Assembly: GCA_965216885.1 (NCBI GenBank)
Contig: OZ244209.1
Span: forward strand, 1,116,001 to 1,180,000
Origin: CAYNJG01 sp965216885
GTDB lineage: Bacteria > Planctomycetota > Planctomycetia > Pirellulales > Pirellulaceae
Direction: 5' to 3'
Length of the DNA stretch: 64,000 bases
This document shows, in pieces, positions 1 through 9,771 of this stretch (position 1 is its first letter; each line of letters starts with the position of its first letter). The position numbers were made by a program, and so were the translations under genes. The notes below the pieces were generated by a model. That model was not told the DNA's origin. It searched no databases and was given only the letters and a program-made list of their open reading frames with translations.

Positions 1-1
1 G

Positions 2-3000
2 ACGGCAGGTACGGTCACCTCGATATTGAATCTCGACGATTTCGCCGATGACGCGAACGCAGACTTGAACGGAATGCACTACGTTTCGCAGGCAGTCGTC
101 GTAGGTTCCGGGGCGAACCTGGTAACGCTGCTGGCCGGAGACGTGTTGTTGACGGTCGAGGCCAATGAGAGTTTCACCAGCACGAACTCGATCTCCGTGA
201 CGGACGATGAGATTTTCGCGTTTCGTCCGGATGCGGTGGGCGACTACAGTTCAGGGACATTTGTTCTGGTCGCCGATGATTTGCAGTCGATTCATGGCGC
301 AGCCGATACATGGGCGTTGACGCTCGTAGAGACCGATACGATGGTTGGAGATACCACGCTCACGGCCGGAAGTTTCCTGGTGGGAGTCGAGAAGGGAGGC
401 CCCGGAGATGCAGAGGATTGGATCGAATGGGTCACGCTCACGGGAGCCGGTGCCGGGGTGACAAGTGGTGCATCCGTTATCCTGGTTGACGGTGTGGACA
501 TTGGAAACAGCGAAGGGATCGTGGGGCTGGAGTTAATCGAGTCGAACGTGTCCATTGGCGGTGCTGACCTTGTATCTGGCCAGGTACTGGTGGTGCTCGA
601 AAAGAATGAGACGGTGGGCACGAACAGTTTGGCGGTAACCGAACACGATGTCTTCGTGCTCGACGTGACGCAAACGACGTCGGGCAGCGGAACGGCTCAG
701 GCTACCGCGAGTCTCCTGTTTGAAGGTGCGGACGCAGGATTCGACGTAGCGGGCGAGCGATTGGCGGGGATCACGCTTGTGGCGGGAAATCAGGCGCCGG
801 AGGTTGTGGCGTCGGCAGGAAACGCTGCGTTCACGGAGAGTGGCCCTGCGGTGGTCGTGGATTCCAGCCTTACCGTTTCGGACGATTCTTCCAGTCTCGA
901 ATCGGCGGTGGTTCAGATCACTGGTGCTTTCCTGGCCGCCGAAGATAGCCTCAACTTTGTCGACCAGAATGGGATTAGCGGGAGTTATAGTTCCTCGACC
1001 GGCATCCTGACTCTGACAGGGTCCGCATCAGTCGCCAATTATCAAACGGCCCTTCGTAGCATCACGTATTCCAACAGTAGCGAAGATCCCGACACAACAA
1101 CTCGGACCGTCAGCTTTACGGTCTCTGACGGATCGGGAAGTAGCACTGCCGCGACACGGAATGTTACGGTCTCGGACGTGAACGACGCTCCGACGTTAGG
1201 TTCCTTCGCTGCGGTGGTGGACACGACGAATGAAGACACGGAGGTTGAACTGACGCTTGCGGAGTTGCTGGCTCAGGGTGATGAAGCGGACGTGGACGGC
1301 ACGGTGGACGGGTTTGTCGTCAAGAGCATCAGTAGCGGGACGCTGCGGATTGGCACGAGCTCCGGTACGGCGACGGCGTGGTCGGCGGGTTCGAACGACA
1401 CGATCACCGCCACGGATCGAGCCTATTGGACACCGGCTTCGAATGCGACGGGTACCCAAACGGCGTTCGAGGTTGTCGCCTTGGATGATGATGGCGCGGA
1501 GTCTTCCACCAACGTCGCGGTGACGGTCTCGGTCTCGGACGTGAACGACGCTCCGACGTTAAGTTCGTTCGCAGCGGTCATCGACACGGCGAATGAGGAC
1601 ACGGAGGTTGAACTGACGCTTGCGGAGCTGCTGGCTCAGGGTGATGAAGCGGACGTGGACGGCACGGTAGATGGGTTTGTCGTCAAGGGCATCAGTAGCG
1701 GAACGCTGCGGATTGGCACGAGCTCCGGTACGGCGACGGCGTGGTTGGCGGGTGTGAATGACACGATCACCGCCACGGATCGAGCCTATTGGACACCGGC
1801 TTCGAATGCGACCGGTACCCAAACGGCGTTCGAGATTGTCGCGTTGGATGACGATGGCGCGGAGTCTTCCAGCAACGTCGCGGTGACGGTCTCGGTCTCG
1901 GACGTGAACGACGCTCCGACGCTGAGCTCCTTCGCAGCGGTTATCGATACGACGAATGAAGACACGGAGGTTGAACTGACGCTCGCGGAGTTGCTGGCTC
2001 AGGGTGATGAAGCGGACGTGGACGGTACGGTAGATGGGTTTGTCGTCAAGGGCATCAGTAGCGGAACGCTGCGGATTGGCACGAGCTCCGGTACGGCGAC
2101 GGCGTGGTCGGCGGGGGTGAATGATACGATCACCGCCGCGGATCGAGCCTATTGGACACCGGCTTCGAATGCGACGGGCACCCAGACGGCGTTCGAGGTT
2201 GTCGCCTTGGATGATGATGGCGCGGAGTCTTCCAGCAACGTCGCGGTGACGGTCTCGGTATCGGACGTGAACGACGCTCCGACGTTAGGTTCCTTCGCTG
2301 CGGTGGTGGACACGACGAATGAAGACACCGAAGTTGAACTGACGCTTGCGGAGTTGCTGGCTCAGGGTGATGAAGCGGACGTGGACGGCACGGTAGACGG
2401 GTTTGTCGTCAAGGGCATCAGTAGCGGAACGCTGCGGATTGGCACGAGCTCCGGTACGGCGACGGCCTGGTCGGCGGGTTCGAACGACACGATCACCGCC
2501 ACGGATCGAGCCTATTGGACGCCGGCTTCGAATGCGACGGGTACCCAAACGGCGTTCGAGGTTGTCGCCTTGGATGATGATGGCGCGGAGTCTTCCACCA
2601 ACGTCGCGGTGACGGTCTCGGTCTCGGACGTGAACGACGCTCCAGTTACTGCGGATGCGCTGGGGACGTTCAACGAGGACACGCCGGGATCGATCATTCT
2701 TTCCGGAAGCGATCCGGACGGCATGGTCACCAGTTTTGTGCTCAATAATCTTCCTGCAAACGGTGGCCTCTATCTGGATGCAGGTCTGACGACTTCGGCT
2801 ACAACGGCGTTCGACTACGCGGCGACCGGCGGAACACTTACCGTCTACTTTAGCCCCGATGCTGACTGGAGCGGCGTTTCGGGATTCGGTTTTGCGGCTC
2901 GCGATGATGATGGCCTGCTTGATGCGTCTGCCGCGACCGCCACGATTACGGTGAACGCCATCAATGACGGGCCTTCAGTTTCGACGAACGTGGGGCTGAC

Positions 3001-5428
3001 GCTCGACGAAGGCTCCACGTCCGCGATTGGGAACTCGCTACTGAATGAGGGTGACGTGGATGACGACGGCGTCGAACTCACCTATACGTTGACTCGGCTG
3101 GCATCACACGGCGATATCCTGCTTTCAGGGACGCCTCTGAGTCTGGCCGGAAATTTCACGCAGGCCGACATTGACCTGGGGCGAATCACGTACGCGCACG
3201 ACGGCAGTGAAGCTTCGGCGGATGATTTCGAGTTCAGCCTGGCGGACGGTGGCGAAAACGGATCGCTTGCGGCGACCGGAACCTTCAACATTGTTGTGAC
3301 ACCGGTCAACGACGCTCCCGTCGCGACGGCGGATGGCTTCAGCGTAATGGAAGGGAGCACCCATGTGTCACCTGGGAGCATCCTCGACAACGACACGGAT
3401 GCGGAGCTGGACGCGCTGACCGCGTCGATTTTCATTGGTCCCGTGAACGGAACGTTGTCCCTGAATGCGGACGGCACCTTTGTCTACTCACATGACGGTA
3501 GTGAGACGACCGCGGATAGTTTTACCTACCAGGTGGATGATGGAAACGGCGGTACGGCAATGGGGCTGGTGGCCATCACGGTGAATGCTGTTGATGACAC
3601 TCCAATCGCCACGGCGGACGCGTACTCGGTCTTTGAGGGCGGAATTGCCGCCGAGTCTGCCGCGACCGGAGTGCTGGCCAACGATACGGATCCGGACTCG
3701 ACCGCGTTGGTGGCAACGCTGGTCAGTGGTCCGGTGAACGGGACGCTGACCCTCAACGGCGACGGTTCATTCAGCTACAGCCACGACGGCAGTGAAACGT
3801 TGACGGACAGTTTTGAATACGAGGTCTCGGACGGGAATTCGACATCGCGAGCGACCGTTACGCTCACGGTCAGTGCGGTGAACGACGCCCCGGTGGCGAC
3901 CGGCGAGACGTTTGTGGTCAGCGAAGGGGGCGTTGTTAGTGCGGGGGCCTCGGGATTGACGGCGAACGATACCGACGCGGAGGGCGATGTGCTCACCGCT
4001 TCGCTGGTGTCCGGTCCTGGAAATGGCACGGCGGTGGTCAACGCAGACGGTTCATTTGTGTACACGCACGACGGAAGCGAGTCGACATCCGACACCTTTG
4101 TCTACCGGATCGATGATGGCAATGGTGGGATGGATACGGCAATTGTCAGCATCCTGGTAAGCGGTACGAATGACGCTCCGATTGCAGGTGACGACAGTTA
4201 CGGATTAATGGAGGGTGGGACTCTCGTCTCAATGGTTCCCGGTGTGTTGGGGAATGATAGCGACGCGGAAGGTGCCCCGCTGTCAGTGAGTTTGGTGTCG
4301 GGGCCAGTAAACGGGAGCCTTTCACTGAACTCGGACGGCTCTTTCACGTATGTCCATGACGATAGCGAGACGACCTCCGACGCCTTCGTCTATATGGTGT
4401 CCGACGGAGTTGGTGGAACAGCGACGGCGACGGTCAGCCTTGCGGTTACGCCGGTCGACGATCCGCCGCTCGCAGCCACCGACACTTTCGAAAGCACCCC
4501 GGGCCAGCCTCTGAGCATTCTGCCGATGGAGGGAGTGTTGGGAAACGACGTCGACATTGATTCGGCGTCGCTGACGGCGGTGGTGGTCGATACGACTTCG
4601 TTCGGCACGCTATCGTTGAATCCGGATGGCTCGTTCGACTATGTCCCGCTGGCGGGCTTCGTGGGCACGGACAGTTTTACGTATGTGGTTGACGACGGCA
4701 ATTCGTTGTCGAACCCGGTGACTGTCTTCATCAATGTTCAGGCGGTCGGTGGGCTGGACCCGGTGGGCTCCGGAGGAGACTCGGGAGAGGCGGACGATTC
4801 AGTCGACGACGACATGGATGAAGAGGGAAGCGAAACGACGACCCTGCCGGAACTGAGCAGTCCCTCAGGCCCGGGCGATCCCGATCGCAAGTTGGCCGCC
4901 AGAAATCGCTCGGGTCGTTCGGTTTCACAGTCGGAAGGGGACGAGTTCGTGGAGCCCGTTTCCGTCCCGGTCGCGGCGCCGGAAGTTCTGACTGAATTTG
5001 TTTCGTCGGACCGACTTGGCTTGCGTGTGCTTTCGGGTATTCAGATCGCGGTTGAATACTTCGATGATGAACTCGAGTTCGACGTCGAATCGTACTACCA
5101 CGACGTGCAGTTGTTGTGGAACAACCTGAATGTAATACGAGATCAGATCGAGGAGGACTCGAATGCCATGGCGGTCGCCGTGGGAACCGCGACGGCGGTC
5201 AGTGGCGTGGCGACGATTGGCTATCTCGTCTGGACGTTGCGAGGGGGATACCTTGTCGCATCGCTGGTTTCTGCGGTTCCTGCATGGCGAGTCTTTGATC
5301 CGTTGCCCATTCTTGAGATGCATTGTCAGCAACGCAACGACCGGGATGATGCATCGCTGCAGGAAATGTTGAAGACGGCCGACTCGGAAGCTCGTCTGGT
5401 CGCCACCGCCGGGCAAAGCGAGTCGTGA
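2..5428 (+). CDS. Giant cadherin/VCBS-like repeat surface protein (5' end outside window)
   Basis: The frame is open from base 2 with no convincing start, so the gene begins upstream; 1808 codons are visible. After an N-terminal region with two related blocks come four almost identical 121-residue cadherin-like repeats (about residues 393-876). They are followed by a cadherin-like segment, a CSPG-type segment (motif ITYAHDGSEAS) and about five VCBS/Ig-like repeats of about 100 residues with motifs such as VNDAPVAT, NDTDAE and GSFVYSHDGSE. Then comes a Ser/Asp/Glu-rich linker, a probable membrane segment near residues 1723-1760 and a short polar tail. Such proteins are normally exported and act in adhesion or matrix contact, with calcium-binding repeat edges. 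The C-terminal hydrophobic segment suggests anchoring in a membrane. The ligand cannot be told. It is convergent with the DUF1501 gene. Confidence 0.85.
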   Translation, partial: TAGTVTSILNLDDFADDANADLNGMHYVSQAVVVGSGANLVTLLAGDVLLTVEANESFTSTNSISVTDDEIFAFRPDAVGDYSSGTFVLVADDLQSIHGAADTWALTLVETDTMVGDTTLTAGSFLVGVEKGGPGDAEDWIEWVTLTGAGAGVTSGASVILVDGVDIGNSEGIVGLELIESNVSIGGADLVSGQVLVVLEKNETVGTNSLAVTEHDVFVLDVTQTTSGSGTAQATASLLFEGADAGFDVAGERLAGITLVAGNQAPEVVASAGNAAFTESGPAVVVDSSLTVSDDSSSLESAVVQITGAFLAAEDSLNFVDQNGISGSYSSSTGILTLTGSASVANYQTALRSITYSNSSEDPDTTTRTVSFTVSDGSGSSTAATRNVTVSDVNDAPTLGSFAAVVDTTNEDTEVELTLAELLAQGDEADVDGTVDGFVVKSISSGTLRIGTSSGTATAWSAGSNDTITATDRAYWTPASNATGTQTAFEVVALDDDGAESSTNVAVTVSVSDVNDAPTLSSFAAVIDTANEDTEVELTLAELLAQGDEADVDGTVDGFVVKGISSGTLRIGTSSGTATAWLAGVNDTITATDRAYWTPASNATGTQTAFEIVALDDDGAESSSNVAVTVSVSDVNDAPTLSSFAAVIDTTNEDTEVELTLAELLAQGDEADVDGTVDGFVVKGISSGTLRIGTSSGTATAWSAGVNDTITAADRAYWTPASNATGTQTAFEVVALDDDGAESSSNVAVTVSVSDVNDAPTLGSFAAVVDTTNEDTEVELTLAELLAQGDEADVDGTVDGFVVKGISSGTLRIGTSSGTATAWSAGSNDTITATDRAYWTPASNATGTQTAFEVVALDDDGAESSTNVAVTVSVSDVNDAPVTADALGTFNEDTPGSIILSGSDPDGMVTSFVLNNLPANGGLYLDAGLTTSATTAFDYAATGGTLTVYFSPDADWSGVSGFGFAARDDDGLLDASAATATITVNAINDGPSVSTNVGLTLDEGSTSAIGNSLLNEGDVDDDGVELTYTLTRLASHGDILLSGTPLSLAGNFTQADIDLGRITYAHDGSEASADDFEFSLADGGENGSLAATGTFNIVVTPVNDAPVATADGFSVMEGSTHVSPGSILDNDTDAELDALTASIFIGPVNGTLSLNADGTFVYSHDGSETTADSFTYQVDDGNGGTAMGLVAITVNAVDDTPIATADAYSVFEGGIAAESAATGVLANDTDPDSTALVATLVSGPVNGTLTLNGDGSFSYSHDGSETLTDSFEYEVSDGNSTSRATVTLTVSAVNDAPVATGETFVVSEGGVVSAGASGLTANDTDAEGDVLTASLVSGPGNGTAVVNADGSFVYTHDGSESTSDTFVYRIDDGNGGMDTAIVSILVSGTNDAPIAGDDSYGLMEGGTLVSMVPGVLGNDSDAEGAPLSVSLVSGPVNGSLSLNSDGSFTYVHDDSETTSDAFVYMVSDGVGGTATATVSLAVTPVDDPPLAATDTFESTPGQPLSILPMEGVLGNDVDIDSASLTAVVVDTTSFGTLSLNPDGSFDYVPLAGFVGTDSFTYVVDDGNSLSNPVTVFINVQAVGGLDPVGSGGDSGEADDSVDDDMDEEGSETTTLPELSSPSGPGDPDRKLAARNRSGRSVSQSEGDEFVEPVSVPVAAPEVLTEFVSSDRLGLRVLSGIQIAVEYFDDELEFDVESYYHDVQLLWNNLNVIRDQIEEDSNAMAVAVGTATAVSGVATIGYLVWTLRGGYLVASLVSAVPAWRVFDPLPILEMHCQQRNDRDDASLQEMLKTADSEARLVATAGQSES
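1178..2629 (+). repeat. Four tandem 363-bp repeats inside the adhesin gene
   Basis: The string gtgaacgacgctcc starts at 1178, 1541, 1904 and 2267, and the next domain starts with it at 2630, giving an exact 363-bp period (121 codons). The copies differ at few positions and stay in frame. Confidence 0.95.
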
Positions 5429-5432
5429 TTCC

Positions 5433-5480
5433 GGGGATTGGGCCGGGGATTGGGCCGGGGATTGGGCCGGGGATTGGGCC
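5433..5480. repeat. 12-bp tandem repeat, four copies
   Basis: The unit ggggattgggcc is repeated at 5433, 5445, 5457 and 5469, immediately after the adhesin stop codon and before the end of the convergent DUF1501 gene. No function is evident. Confidence 0.95.
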
Positions 5481-5501
5481 GGATGTCGAAGGTCGGCGCC
5501 G

Positions 5502-6995
5502 TCAGCTGATCAAGTCGTGAATCACGTGACCATGGACATCGGTTAACCGGAAGTCTCGCCCCTGGTAACGGTAAGTCAGTTTCTTGTGATCGATTCCCAT
5601 CAGGTGCAGGATCGTTGCATTGAGATCGTGGATGTGCATGGTGCCCGGCGTCCATGACTCTTTGGAAGGTTGCGGAGTCATTGGCTGCCCGTGTTCATCG
5701 GCGATGTTGTAGCCGTATTCGTCGGTCTGTCCGTAGGTGATTCCGGGTTTGACTCCACCGCCGGCCATCCAGGTGGTGAAGCAGCGTGGATGATGATCCC
5801 GACCATAGTTTTCGGGTGTCAGTTTGCCCTGGCAATAGACCGTTCGGCCAAATTCCCCGCCCCAGACGACCAACGTATCATCCAGCATCCCGCGCTGTTT
5901 CAGGTCCATGATCAAGGCTGCCGATCCGCGATCGACGTCGCGACATTGTGAACCGTGTTCGCGAGGTAGCCCACCATGAGCGTCCCAGCCGCGATGGAAG
6001 ATCTGGATGTTTCGCACGCCACGTTCGGCCAGCCGTCTTGCGTTCAGGCAACAGGCGGCAAACGTTCCTGGTGTTTTTGCGTCGTCACCGTAGAGGTCAA
6101 AGGTGGCCTGCGATTCCGATGACAGGTCCATCAGTTCAGGGATGGAGGTCTGCATGCGGTAGGCCATCTCATGTTGTTTGATGCGGGCAAGGATCTCCGG
6201 ATCTCCAAAGCGTTCATGTTGGGCCTGATTGATGGCCGCCAATGCATCAAGCTGTTTGCGGCGGTCGTCGCGACTAACGCCTGGCGGATTGCTGAGGTAG
6301 AGTACGGGGTCGCCTTCGCTGCGCATCAGAATGCCCTGGTGCTCTGAAGGTAGAAATCCGGGGCCCCAAAGTCGGTTGAACAGGCTCTGTTCGGGGTGAT
6401 TGGTGCGGGCATGCATCACCACGTAGTGCGGTAGATTCTCGTTCTGGCTTCCAAGTCCGTAGCTGATCCATGCGCCCAGGCTGGGGCGACCGGGGATCTG
6501 GCTGCCGGTTTGAATGTAGGTAATCGCCGGGTCGTGGTTGATCGCTTCGGTGAACGTTGAATGGACGACGCAGAGTTCCCCGGCAACCTGAGCCGTATAG
6601 GGAAGCAGTTCGCTGACCCAAACGCCGCGATCATTGTTGTCCATTTTGGTAAAGCGATATTTGCTGGGACAAATCGGCAAACCGCTTTTCTGGTTGGCCG
6701 TCATGCCCGTGACTCGCTGGCCGTCGCGGACGTGATCGGGCAGTTGCTGGTTGAACTTGTCCTTGAGTCCGGGCTTGTAGTCCCAGAGATCCAGGTGACT
6801 GGGGCCGCCACTCATGAAGAGATAGATGACTCGTTTCGCCCGCGGTTCGGCGTTGCTGCCTGCGGCCGCCGGTGCAGCCTGCAAATCCCGGTTCAGGAGA
6901 CCCGACAGCGCCGCCGTGCCAACACCCAATGCCGTGCGGCCAAAGAGCTGTCGGCGTGTGGACATTAGTTCGTGTTCGCGAATTGGATTATTCAT
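5502..6995 (-). CDS. DUF1501 family protein with TAT-type leader
   Basis: 497 residues from the ATG at 6995. This start is chosen because it is followed by a twin-arginine leader (STRRQLFGRTALGVGTAALS), whereas the longer frame overlaps the upstream gene. The sequence has the alkaline-phosphatase-like fold features of planctomycete DUF1501 proteins, such as FMSGGPSHLDLWDYKPGL, VVWGGEFGRT and GRDHHPRC. The family is a predicted exported hydrolase of unknown substrate. It is almost always encoded next to PSCyt/PSD proteins, as here: the upstream gene ends 94 bp before and both are probably one operon. The substrate is unknown; polysaccharide-related roles have been suggested from context only. 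Confidence 0.9.
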   Translation of the reverse strand: MNNPIREHELMSTRRQLFGRTALGVGTAALSGLLNRDLQAAPAAAGSNAEPRAKRVIYLFMSGGPSHLDLWDYKPGLKDKFNQQLPDHVRDGQRVTGMTANQKSGLPICPSKYRFTKMDNNDRGVWVSELLPYTAQVAGELCVVHSTFTEAINHDPAITYIQTGSQIPGRPSLGAWISYGLGSQNENLPHYVVMHARTNHPEQSLFNRLWGPGFLPSEHQGILMRSEGDPVLYLSNPPGVSRDDRRKQLDALAAINQAQHERFGDPEILARIKQHEMAYRMQTSIPELMDLSSESQATFDLYGDDAKTPGTFAACCLNARRLAERGVRNIQIFHRGWDAHGGLPREHGSQCRDVDRGSAALIMDLKQRGMLDDTLVVWGGEFGRTVYCQGKLTPENYGRDHHPRCFTTWMAGGGVKPGITYGQTDEYGYNIADEHGQPMTPQPSKESWTPGTMHIHDLNATILHLMGIDHKKLTYRYQGRDFRLTDVHGHVIHDLIS

Positions 6996-7089
6996 GTTTT
7001 CTGATTCTCTGGGCCGCGAGCAATTGTGTTGGATGAAAGGCGAAGTCCGCGTTGACTGGCAATATCTGGTCGAGCAGTCTGTTCTGTAG

Positions 7090-9528
7090 CTAGTACAGAA
7101 GCAACGCGATGTCGCTGGCGAGGATGGTGACGCAGAGCTGGGTCCAGGCCGCATGCTCCGCGACCGCCAGTTTCTCGTTGCGCGGTGCGTCGCCCATCGA
7201 GAGGAGTGCCGTGGCGTCCTCGGTGGAGTCCCGGTATCGCCGTCGCATGTCGTGCAGCAGATCGGTACAGGCCGCCTTCTCGGTGGTAGCTGGTTTTCGG
7301 CACGCGAGGAGTTCGAAGATCAGGTCGATGCGCGCGTCGTCGTCGGCTTTCGAAGTGAGCAACCGTTCGGCGAAAGCACGGGCCATTTCGATACGTTGGG
7401 TCTCGTTCAGCAGCCCCAGTGACTGCAGGGAAGTGTTGGTGCGCGAACGCCGGACACAGCTGGACTCTCGATCGGGAGCATCAAAGAGCGTCATCATGGG
7501 ATGCGGGCTGGTACGCTTCCAGTAGACGTAAAGACTGCGGCGGTAGAGCGGCTGGCCCTTATCGCGTTCGTACTTCTTCGTGTTGCTGGCCGGGTGTGCG
7601 AGTGCTTTCCACATGCCGCTGGGCTGGTAGGGCTTGACGCCTTCGCCGCCCATGTGAGGATCCAGCAATGCACTCGCCCACAGTCCCAGATCGCGGATGA
7701 CCTCGGCGTCCAATCGCCATGCCGGGCCACGAGAAAAGAGTTTGTTCTCCGGGTCGTCGATTTCGGGACGCCATGCCGAACTCTGTCGATAGGTTTGGCT
7801 GGTGACCATCAGACGCAGCATGTGTTGCAAGTCCCAGCCAGATTCCTGAAGTTCGACGGCCAGCCAGTCGAGCAATTCCGGGTGTGTTGGCTGTTCGCCC
7901 TGCAAGCCGAAGTCCTCGGGCGTGCGGACCAACCCATAACCGAAAACGCGTTGCCAGATGCGGTTCACAAGGACTCGGGCAACCAACGGGTGATCGCGCG
8001 AAGTGAGCCACTGTGCCAGCCCGAGGCGATTCGTTGGCGCCCCTTCCGGGAACGCGCCCATGACTTCAAGGATGCCTGGAGACACCGGTTCGCCAATTGG
8101 CAGGTCGTATTCACCCCGCTTCAGTACACGCGTCTCGCGCGGCTTGTCCAGTTCTTTCGCGATGAGCGTGGTGGTGAACGATTTCTGTAGTTCGTCGTAT
8201 TCCGTTTTGAGGGCGGCGGCCTGTTCGCGGATTGGTGTGTCGAACGGTGAGTCCTCGTTGGCGATCAGGGCCAGTCGTTCAGCAGCGCTGGACTTGTCCC
8301 AGTTGTCCGGCACGCATTCGGCAGATTTGCTCGCGCGGTCTGCAATTTCTTCGCTGGCGTTGCGTAGTTCGGCATACTGCTGCCATCCGGTATGGTCTTT
8401 GGGAACTTTGAGGTGGGGGCCGTAGTCGTACTTGTTACCGTCGAGCGCACTTTCCGCAGTGCTGTTGAAGAAGGCCAGCAGGCGGTAGTACTCGGTCTGC
8501 GTAATGGGGTCGTACTTGTGCGTGTGGCAGCGGGCGCAGGTCAGCGACATGCCCAGTAAAACGGTGCCCAGGGTCTCCGTGCGATCGAAGTTGTTCTTCG
8601 CCTGGAACTCGGCGGCAATAGCGCCGCCCTCGGCCGTCGTTGGATTCATGCGTACGAATCCCGTGGCGATCAGTTGGTCGGTCGTGGGGTTCTCCTGAAG
8701 GTCCCCGGCAAGCTGCCACGTAATGAACTGATGAAGCGGCAGGTTGTCGTTGAAGGCCCGCACGACCCAGTCGCGATAGGGATAGATGCCGCGGCGGTTG
8801 TCCAGGTGCAGCCCGTGCGTGTCGCCGTACCGTACCGCGTCCAGCCAGTATCGCGATTGATGTTCGCCGTATCGAGGCGACGAAAACATGAGTTGGACGA
8901 AATCGCTGTAGGCCGATGGCGAGGTATCATTGAGGAACGCCTGCAGTTGCTCCGGTTCCGGTGGCAATCCGGTCAGCGTCAGGGCAACCCGTCGAGCCAG
9001 CGTCGAACGATCAGCTTGCGGAGCGAGCGTGATTCCGGCCGATTGCTGTTGGGCAACAATGAACTCGTCGATACTGGATTTGCCGGGAGCTTTCGTTGGC
9101 GGGACGAACGCCCAGTGCTTTGCGTAGGAGCCACCTTCCTTGATCCATCGCGTCAGGATGTCGCGTTCTGCATCGGTGAGCTGTTTCTCGGCATCCTCCG
9201 GAGGCATGGGGGCATCGGTGGAGTGAATGCGTTCCAGCAGTTCGCTGGCGGCGAGGTTATCGGGGTCGATGGCCCGATATCCACCTCGATCACTGGTGGC
9301 GGCTTCCAAAGAATCCAGCCGCAATCCATCTTCTTCCTGCGTATCGGGGCCGTGACAGACGAAGCACTTGTTCGACAGCACGGGCAGTACCTCGCGAGCG
9401 AAATCGACGGGCTGCGGTCCTTTCGTCTGCGGTTCGGCTGATTGTGCTTCGGCGACTGTGATCAAACAGGCGAGCAGCAGAACAAGCAGGAATGGTAAGC
9501 GGGTGGAGGCGAATCGTGTTGACTTCAT
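7090..9528 (-). CDS. PSCyt1-DUF1549-DUF1553 planctomycete cytochrome-like protein
   Basis: 812 residues with a clear signal peptide (residues 1-30). The N-terminal PSCyt1 domain has the haem-binding motif CFVCH (C55, C58, H59). The DUF1549 domain follows and carries the second conserved motif CARCHTHKYDP, then DUF1553 towards the C-terminus (LVARVLVNRIWQRVFGYG, DAEVIRDLGLW). This three-domain order is characteristic of Planctomycetes. The protein is expected in the periplasm and to bind haem at least at the first motif; the reaction is unknown. It lies upstream of the DUF1501 gene in the same orientation, the standard pairing for the two families. Confidence 0.93.
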   Translation of the reverse strand: MKSTRFASTRLPFLLVLLLACLITVAEAQSAEPQTKGPQPVDFAREVLPVLSNKCFVCHGPDTQEEDGLRLDSLEAATSDRGGYRAIDPDNLAASELLERIHSTDAPMPPEDAEKQLTDAERDILTRWIKEGGSYAKHWAFVPPTKAPGKSSIDEFIVAQQQSAGITLAPQADRSTLARRVALTLTGLPPEPEQLQAFLNDTSPSAYSDFVQLMFSSPRYGEHQSRYWLDAVRYGDTHGLHLDNRRGIYPYRDWVVRAFNDNLPLHQFITWQLAGDLQENPTTDQLIATGFVRMNPTTAEGGAIAAEFQAKNNFDRTETLGTVLLGMSLTCARCHTHKYDPITQTEYYRLLAFFNSTAESALDGNKYDYGPHLKVPKDHTGWQQYAELRNASEEIADRASKSAECVPDNWDKSSAAERLALIANEDSPFDTPIREQAAALKTEYDELQKSFTTTLIAKELDKPRETRVLKRGEYDLPIGEPVSPGILEVMGAFPEGAPTNRLGLAQWLTSRDHPLVARVLVNRIWQRVFGYGLVRTPEDFGLQGEQPTHPELLDWLAVELQESGWDLQHMLRLMVTSQTYRQSSAWRPEIDDPENKLFSRGPAWRLDAEVIRDLGLWASALLDPHMGGEGVKPYQPSGMWKALAHPASNTKKYERDKGQPLYRRSLYVYWKRTSPHPMMTLFDAPDRESSCVRRSRTNTSLQSLGLLNETQRIEMARAFAERLLTSKADDDARIDLIFELLACRKPATTEKAACTDLLHDMRRRYRDSTEDATALLSMGDAPRNEKLAVAEHAAWTQLCVTILASDIALLLY

Positions 9529-9771
9529 TCGGCTAACCGACGGCGTGAGGCGGGAAGGAGACCACCCATTCTAAGTCAGATTAGCAACGATTCCGAGACA
9601 TCTTTGCGGCCGGAGGTTCACAGTTTGTAGCGAAAATCCTGCAGGATCAGATTCGGGGCAGCTCGCCCCGGCAGACCCCAAAAGTTTTTTTAAAAGTCGT
9701 GTCAGATGTCGTCGCGGCCCGTGTGTTCCTGAAATAGAGAGCCTTTTCAAGTTCAATTCGGAGAAGAAGAG

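Noticed and set aside
292..5416. Many antisense and out-of-frame open frames in the adhesin gene
   Set aside because: They are shadows of a GC-rich repetitive coding strand; the protein-like reading is only in the plus frame from base 2.
7000..7154. Longer start of the DUF1501 gene
   Set aside because: It would overlap the upstream PSCyt gene, and the twin-arginine leader lies just after the ATG at 6995.
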